From the NCBI RefSeq assembly GCF_020708045.1, contig NZ_JAJFES010000001.1, positions 372,001 to 436,000 of the forward strand: 64,000 nucleotides of DNA, in the 5' to 3' direction. The stretch comes from Massilia sp. IC2-278 (GTDB taxonomy: Bacteria; Pseudomonadota; Gammaproteobacteria; Burkholderiales; Burkholderiaceae_D). Every line of letters starts with the position of its first letter. The first letter of the stretch is position 1. The notes below the pieces were generated by a model that was not told the DNA's origin, ran no database searches, and saw nothing but the letters and a program-made list of their open reading frames with translations. The translations under genes and the position numbers were made by a program. Of the stretch, positions 59,593 to 64,000 are shown piece by piece.

Positions 59593-61830
59593 ATGAAGAA
59601 GCAGATGTTGATGGTTGCGCTGGCCTTTGCCATGTCGACGCATGCAGTGACCGCACAGCCCGAAAAGGCCGTCGCCGTCCAGATGAAGCCGGTCGAGGCC
59701 CAGGCCCAGGCTGCCCTGTGGGCCTCGCGCGTCCTGGCACGCTACCACTACAAGGCGATGCCGCTGGACGATGCGATGTCGGAGAAGATCTTCGACAACT
59801 ACTTCGAAGCGCTCGACGGCGAAAAACTCTACTTCACCCAGGTCGACCTCGACCGCTATGCGCCGCTGCGCACCAGGCTCGACGATGCGATCAACAACGA
59901 AGACCTGAGCCAGCCCTTCGCCATCTACAATCTCTACCAGCAGCGTTTCGCCGACCGCATGACCTACGCGCGCAGCCTGCTCAAGACGAAGTTCGATTTC
60001 ACCGCCGACGAGACCCTGCAGCTCGACCGCGAAAAAGCCCCGTGGGCGAAGAACGAAGACGAAGTGCGCGAGCTGTGGCGCAAACGCGTCAAGAACGACT
60101 GGCTGCGCCTGAAACTCGCCGGCAAGGACGACAAGGGCATCCGCGAAACGCTCGACAAGCGCTATGCCAACTACGTGGCGCGCATGAAAAAGCTGAACAA
60201 CGAAGACGTGTTCCAGATGTTCATGAACGCGTATGCCACCGCCATCGAGCCGCACACCAATTACCTTGGCCCGCGCTCGGCCGACAACTTCGACATTTCC
60301 ATGCGCCTGTCGCTGGAAGGCATCGGCGCCGTGCTGCAGACGCGCGACGACTACACCATCATCCGCGAAATCGTGCCCGGCAGCCCGGCCGATAAATCCG
60401 GCAAGCTGAAGGTCGGCGACCGCGTGGTCGGCGTGGCCCAGGGCAATGGTGCATTCACCGACGTGCTCGGCTGGCGCATCGACGACGTGGTGCAACTGAT
60501 CCGCGGCGAGAAGGGCTCGACCGTGCGCCTCGACGTGATCCCGGCCGACGCCGGCGTCGACGCCAAGCACATCACCGTGGCCATGGTGCGCAAGAAGATC
60601 AGCATGGAAGAGCAGGCCGCCAAGAAGTCGATCATCGAGGTCAAGGAAAACGGCGTCAACCGCCGCATCGGCGTGATCTCGCTGCCGACCTTCTACCAGG
60701 ACTTCGAGGCGCGCCGCAAGGGCGACAAGGACTTCAAGAGCGCCACCCGCGACGTCGAGCGCATCCTGGGCGAACTGAAGAAAGACCGCGTCGACAACGT
60801 CCTGATCGATTTGCGCAACAACGGCGGCGGCTCGCTGGTGGAAGCGGTGGAACTGACCGGCCTGTTCATCGACAAGGGTCCGGTGGTGCAGCAGCGCACG
60901 GCCGAAGGCCGCATCGAGGTCGAGGGCGACGTCAAGCCCGGCCTGGCCTGGGATGGCCCGATGGGTGTGCTGATCAACCGCGGCTCGGCCTCGGCCTCGG
61001 AAATCTTTGCCGCCGCCATCCAGGACTACGGCCGCGGCCTGGTGATCGGCGAACCGAGCTTCGGCAAGGGCACGGTCCAGACCCTGCTCGACCTCGACCG
61101 CTTCTCGCAGTCCGACAAGGTGCGCTACGGCGAACTGAAGATGACCATCGCCCAGTTCTTCCGCATCAACGGCGGCACCACCCAGCTGCGCGGCGTGACG
61201 CCGGACATCAAGCTGCCGGTGCTGTCGGATACCGAGCACTTCGGCGAGTCCTCGTTCGGCAATGCGCTGCCCTGGGTGTCGATCAAGCCGGCGACCTATG
61301 TCCCGCTGGGTAACCTGAAGGAACTGGTCGACCCCTTGCAGAAACGCCACGAGGCACGTATCGCGAAGGACAAGGACTTCGCCGACCTGCGCGAGGACAT
61401 GGCGGAAGTCATGAAGATCCGCAAGGAAAACGCGATCTCGCTGAACGAAGCCGTGCGCCGCAAGGAGCGCGATGCCCAGGACGCCCGTTCCAAGGCCCGC
61501 GAAGCGCGCCTGGCCGCAGGCAAGGATGCAACGGCCGACGAGCCGGCGGCAGCGCCGGGCGGCAAGGAAGCGCGCAGCAAGGTGCCGACGCCGACGAAAC
61601 CGGCCAAGACCGTGGTTGCCGCACGCAACACGCCGCAGCAGGACGATGGCCTGCAGGGCGACGAGCGCGCACTGTCGGCCGAGCTGGCGGCGGAAAAGGC
61701 GGCCAAAGACGCGAAGGACGTGCTGCTCCAGGAAGCCGCCCACATCCTGGCCGACGAAGCCGGCATGCTCAAGACCGACACCCGCATGGCGTCGCGCGTC
61801 ATGCCGTACATGGCGCCAGTCAAGCCGTAA
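59593..61830 (+). CDS. prc: tail-specific (carboxy-terminal processing) protease
   Basis: 745 residues, close to E. coli Prc (682) with extra C-terminal charge. Signal peptide (MKKQMLMVALAFAMSTHAVT, cleaved near TAQ-PEK). A PDZ domain (about 235-330; VPGSPADKSG) and the S41 peptidase follow: GSASASEIFAAAIQDYGRG carries the catalytic Ser and, with GKGTVQ, the Lys; a DUF3340-type tail (about 570-690) closes the protein. Degrades misfolded periplasmic proteins and trims C-termini. The ribosome site is weak. Terminator at 61,868-61,906 follows. Confidence 0.95.
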   Translation: MKKQMLMVALAFAMSTHAVTAQPEKAVAVQMKPVEAQAQAALWASRVLARYHYKAMPLDDAMSEKIFDNYFEALDGEKLYFTQVDLDRYAPLRTRLDDAINNEDLSQPFAIYNLYQQRFADRMTYARSLLKTKFDFTADETLQLDREKAPWAKNEDEVRELWRKRVKNDWLRLKLAGKDDKGIRETLDKRYANYVARMKKLNNEDVFQMFMNAYATAIEPHTNYLGPRSADNFDISMRLSLEGIGAVLQTRDDYTIIREIVPGSPADKSGKLKVGDRVVGVAQGNGAFTDVLGWRIDDVVQLIRGEKGSTVRLDVIPADAGVDAKHITVAMVRKKISMEEQAAKKSIIEVKENGVNRRIGVISLPTFYQDFEARRKGDKDFKSATRDVERILGELKKDRVDNVLIDLRNNGGGSLVEAVELTGLFIDKGPVVQQRTAEGRIEVEGDVKPGLAWDGPMGVLINRGSASASEIFAAAIQDYGRGLVIGEPSFGKGTVQTLLDLDRFSQSDKVRYGELKMTIAQFFRINGGTTQLRGVTPDIKLPVLSDTEHFGESSFGNALPWVSIKPATYVPLGNLKELVDPLQKRHEARIAKDKDFADLREDMAEVMKIRKENAISLNEAVRRKERDAQDARSKAREARLAAGKDATADEPAAAPGGKEARSKVPTPTKPAKTVVAARNTPQQDDGLQGDERALSAELAAEKAAKDAKDVLLQEAAHILADEAGMLKTDTRMASRVMPYMAPVKP

Positions 61831-61867
61831 GTAGGGGCGCCGCGGTCCAGCGCTTCCTGGAATATCC

Positions 61868-61906
61868 AAAGCCGCACCGGAGCGATCCGGGGCGGCTTTC
61901 TTGTTT
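61868..61906 (+). terminator. Rho-independent terminator of prc
   Basis: AAAGCCGC (61,868-61,875) pairs with GCGGCTTT (61,892-61,899), followed by CTTGTTT. Stem strong, T-run short. Confidence 0.75.
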
Positions 61907-61982
61907 CTGCCAAATGATAAAACCCGGAAATACTGATTAATAAAGAATCAATCTTTAGGCGTATTTATGTGAGGTAGCGCAC

Positions 61983-62066
61983 ATTCCAAAAGGAAAGAAA
62001 TTCCAAAAGGAAAAGAAAATTAGTCATTTTCATTTCCGTTTGGAATGAATTCAATCGAAACAAGCC
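61983..62066. promoter_or_regulatory. ATTCCAAAAGGAAA iterons, two direct and one inverted
   Basis: ATTCCAAAAGGAAA occurs at 61,983-61,996 and 62,000-62,013 (17 bases from start to start) and the complement ATTTCCGTTTGGAAT, one mismatch, at 62,052-62,066. In an AT-rich gap ahead of the small PEP-CTERM gene. Spacing of about 1.5 turns is compatible with a cooperative regulator. Confidence 0.5.
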
Positions 62067-62076
62067 CTTTTTATGG

Positions 62077-62105
62077 TTGTGATAGCATGATCTTGCTGTT
62101 GTAAT
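62077..62105 (+). promoter_or_regulatory. candidate sigma-70-type promoter of the small PEP-CTERM gene
   Basis: TTGTGA at 62,077-62,082 and TGTAAT at 62,100-62,105 with a 17-base gap; start codon 36 bases further. The iterons lie just upstream. A sigma-54 motif was looked for and not found with the right spacing. Confidence 0.35.
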
Positions 62106-62141
62106 ATTTATCACAGTCACTCTCAATAAGAAGGAGCAACC

Positions 62142-62492
62142 ATGCAAGTTCGTCACCTCGTCATTGCCGCCCTGCTCGTCACCGCCGGTGCAGCACAAGC
62201 ACAAACCGCCCGTCACCCAGGCACCCTGACCGGCTGGGCTGTCACCGGCGGCGCCGTTGCCGCTTCGTCCGCCGTTGCCGCACCAAGCGTCACCGCACCA
62301 AGCGTTGCTGTCGAATCGCCAGCGCCAGCCGTGATCGCTCCGGTCGCAGCCGAGCCAGTCCAGGTGCCGGTTGCTGCCGATCCGGTCGTTACCGCACCGG
62401 CTGCCGCCGAAGTGCCGGAGCCATCGAGCATTGCTCTGCTGCTGGCAGGCGCAATGGGTGTTGGCGCACTGCGTCGCCGCCGCGCGAAGTAA
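62142..62492 (+). CDS. small PEP-CTERM sorting-domain protein
   Basis: 116 residues. Signal peptide (MQVRHLVIAALLVTAGAAQA), a low-complexity Ala/Val/Pro body with repeats of the APSV/APAV/EPV type (about 45-90), and a PEP-CTERM tail, VPEPSSIALLLAGAMGVGA then LRRRRAK. AAGGAGCAACC precedes the start. Body has no recognised domain; it may be a flexible surface or matrix protein. Strong terminator at 62,527-62,563 follows. Confidence 0.85.
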   Translation: MQVRHLVIAALLVTAGAAQAQTARHPGTLTGWAVTGGAVAASSAVAAPSVTAPSVAVESPAPAVIAPVAAEPVQVPVAADPVVTAPAAAEVPEPSSIALLLAGAMGVGALRRRRAK

Positions 62493-62526
62493 GCCGGCGA
62501 AGTAATCCCGGTCTACTGCAACAGCA

Positions 62527-62563
62527 AAAAGGGCGTTCCCCACCGGGAGCGCCCTTTTGTTAT
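62527..62563 (+). terminator. Rho-independent terminator of the small PEP-CTERM gene
   Basis: AAAAGGGCG (62,527-62,535) pairs with CGCCCTTTT (62,550-62,558) and GTTATTT follows. Would also work from the other strand. Confidence 0.8.
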
Positions 62564-62645
62564 TTAAGTCGCCAGCGTTTCAGGTACAATCCTCGGTGAA
62601 CGGTCGTGCTTTTTTGCGTCCGCGCGACAATAACAAGGAGACAGA

Positions 62646-63848
62646 ATGGACCTGAATTACTCTGACGAAGAGCTGGCCTTCCGCAGCGAAGTACGGGCCT
62701 TCCTGGCCGCGAACCTGCCGCCGGACCTGCAGCACAAGGTGCGCAGCCACTTGCGCCTGAGCAAGGAAGACAGCGTACGCTGGCACAAGATCCTGGCCGC
62801 GCAAGGCTGGGTGGCGCCGGGCTGGCCGGTCGAGTTCGGCGGCCCCGGCTGGACCCCGGCCCAGCGCCATATCTTCGAGGAAGAATGCGCCCGCGCCGGC
62901 ACGCCGCAGATCATGCCCTTCGGCGTAAACATGGTGGCGCCGGTGATCATGGCCTTCGGTAGCCCGGAACAGAAGGCCTACTACCTGCCGCGCATCCTGT
63001 CCTGCGAGGACTGGTGGTGCCAGGGCTATTCCGAGCCCGGCGCCGGCTCCGACCTGGCTTCGCTCAAGACCACGGCCGTGCGCGGCATCGACGCCGAGGG
63101 CGAGCACTACATCGTGAATGGCCAGAAGACCTGGACCACGCTGGCCCAGCACGCCGACATGATCTTTTGCCTGGTGCGCACCGACACCGGCGTGCGCAAG
63201 CAGGAGGGCATTTCCTTCCTGCTGATCGACATGCACAGCCCCGGCATCACCGTGCGCCCGATCATCATGCTCGACGAAGACCACGAAGTGAACGAAGTCT
63301 TCTTCGACAACGTGCGCGTGCCCGCCGCCAACCTGGTGGGCCAGGAAAACCGCGGCTGGACCTATGCCAAGTATCTGCTCGGCCACGAGCGCACCGGGAT
63401 TGCCGCCGTCGGCCGCTCGAAGCGCGAACTCGCTTTCCTGAAGGGCCTGGCCAGACGCGAAAGCAGGAACGGCAAGCCGCTGATCGAGGACCCGCTGTTC
63501 GCCGCCAAGGTCGCCAGCCTGGAAATCGAGCTGATGGCGCTCGAGATGACCGTGCTGCGCGTGCTGGCGAAAGCCGACAAGGCGCCGGGACCGGAAGCCT
63601 CGGTACTGAAGGTGCGCGGCACCGAGATCCAGCAGATGCTGACCGAACTGATGGTCGAAGCCGTGGGTCCGATGGCCTTGCCCTTCGACCCGGCCTACCT
63701 CGACGGTGCGAACGAGCACAGCGTGTTCGACGACGACGACGCGGCGCCGCTGGCCTCGTACTACTTCAACTACCGCAAGACTTCGATCTACGGCGGGTCG
63801 AACGAAATCCAACGCAACATCATCACCCAGATGATCCTGGGTCTGTAA
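62646..63848 (+). CDS. acyl-CoA dehydrogenase
   Basis: 400 residues, usual length. FAD and substrate motifs: SEPGAGSDLASLKTTA, then a late YGGSNEIQRNI. Conserved body GYSEPGAGSD and WTTLAQHADM match the group often listed as FadE-like or pimeloyl-CoA dehydrogenase large subunit. Catalytic base not fixed by eye. AAGGAGACAG box before the start. Followed after 12 bases by a second acyl-CoA dehydrogenase, so likely a two-subunit enzyme or a pathway pair. Confidence 0.93.
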   Translation: MDLNYSDEELAFRSEVRAFLAANLPPDLQHKVRSHLRLSKEDSVRWHKILAAQGWVAPGWPVEFGGPGWTPAQRHIFEEECARAGTPQIMPFGVNMVAPVIMAFGSPEQKAYYLPRILSCEDWWCQGYSEPGAGSDLASLKTTAVRGIDAEGEHYIVNGQKTWTTLAQHADMIFCLVRTDTGVRKQEGISFLLIDMHSPGITVRPIIMLDEDHEVNEVFFDNVRVPAANLVGQENRGWTYAKYLLGHERTGIAAVGRSKRELAFLKGLARRESRNGKPLIEDPLFAAKVASLEIELMALEMTVLRVLAKADKAPGPEASVLKVRGTEIQQMLTELMVEAVGPMALPFDPAYLDGANEHSVFDDDDAAPLASYYFNYRKTSIYGGSNEIQRNIITQMILGL

Positions 63849-63860
63849 GGAGAGAGGAAC

Positions 63861-64000
63861 ATGGACTTCAATTTCAATCCCGAGCAGACCCAGTTCGCCG
63901 ACGCCCTGAAGCGCTGGATCGCGCGCGACTACAACTTCGAGGCGCGCCGGGCCATCATCCACTCCGAGGCCGGCGTGTCGGATGCCGCCTGGGCCACCCT
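63861..64000 (+). CDS. second acyl-CoA dehydrogenase, N-terminal part (cut by window edge)
   Basis: 46 residues before the window ends. MDFNFNPEQTQFADALKRWI is a typical acyl-CoA dehydrogenase N-terminus. GGAGAGAGGAAC ribosome site. It is 12 bases after the first dehydrogenase gene. Rest of the protein and the operon lie outside. Confidence 0.8.
   Translation, partial: MDFNFNPEQTQFADALKRWIARDYNFEARRAIIHSEAGVSDAAWAT

Noticed and set aside
59440..61869. long minus-strand frame over prc
   Set aside because: Shadow of the protease gene; composition is that of reversed GC-rich coding.
62077..62105. sigma-54 promoter for the PEP-CTERM gene
   Set aside because: TAGCAT...TTGC is similar but the spacing is one base short and the GG pair is AG.

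Overview
The window is GC-rich DNA with short intergenic gaps. PEP-CTERM sorting tails, a penicillin-acylase relative, PstA-free housekeeping genes such as psd and prc, a YXWGXW-repeat protein and a TonB-dependent receptor point to a betaproteobacterium of the Oxalobacteraceae, most like Massilia or a close relative. This is an inference from gene content, not from a marker gene. There is one tRNA (Leu, UAA) and no rRNA, integrase, transposase or CRISPR array.

Layout. 0-16.7 kb is ordinary chromosome: a cut LysR regulator, a zinc-ribbon membrane protein, a VOC protein, an ExoD-like protein, phosphatidylserine decarboxylase, a TonB receptor, EamA and TetA-like transporters, a CBM9/DUF5916 outer-membrane protein, an HD hydrolase coupled to an RNase HI-like protein, an S9 peptidase and small envelope proteins. 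16.9-37.8 kb is a dense signalling and cell-wall locus (below). 37.9-42.9 kb holds a glycine-zipper protein, a metallophosphoesterase, an M28 peptidase, a DJ-1/PfpI protein and a DUF1566-like protein. 43.1-47.8 kb carries three tandem paralogues of secreted beta-helix proteins, each with its own conserved leader and terminator. 48-64 kb is again general chromosome: SRAP (YedK), small membrane proteins, a TorF-type porin, a lipoprotein, tRNA-Leu, a ParB-like protein, an Ntn acylase, a sugar O-acetyltransferase, two PEP-CTERM proteins, thymidine kinase, a small M50-like protease, an isochorismatase-fold protein, a tail-specific protease and two acyl-CoA dehydrogenases, the second cut by the right edge.

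The most interesting part is 16,962-37,823. Two convergent gene runs encode a penicillin-binding transpeptidase with intact SxxK/SxN/KTG motifs, two proteins of unknown family, an SPFH-like protein, a Lon-protease-like protein without an ATPase, a second SPFH-like coiled-coil protein with a zinc ribbon at each end, and a Ser/Thr kinase fused to a formylglycine-enzyme-like domain. The other strand has a second kinase, a SEDS (RodA/FtsW) protein with an FHA-like N-terminal segment, an FHA-like protein, an SH3 membrane protein, a PP2C phosphatase and an FHA protein. The kinase, phosphatase, FHA, SEDS and PBP parts list is that of the actinobacterial pknB-pknA-pbpA-rodA-pstP-fhaB locus, but here it sits in a proteobacterium with SPFH and Lon-like partners. 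I read it as a phospho-regulated peptidoglycan-synthesis or envelope-surveillance module; that function is inference.

Short palindromic repeats of one family (consensus arm GTAGGGTGG, other arm CCACGCGG) occur seven times in three intergenic sites, with inner stems that change while staying complementary.
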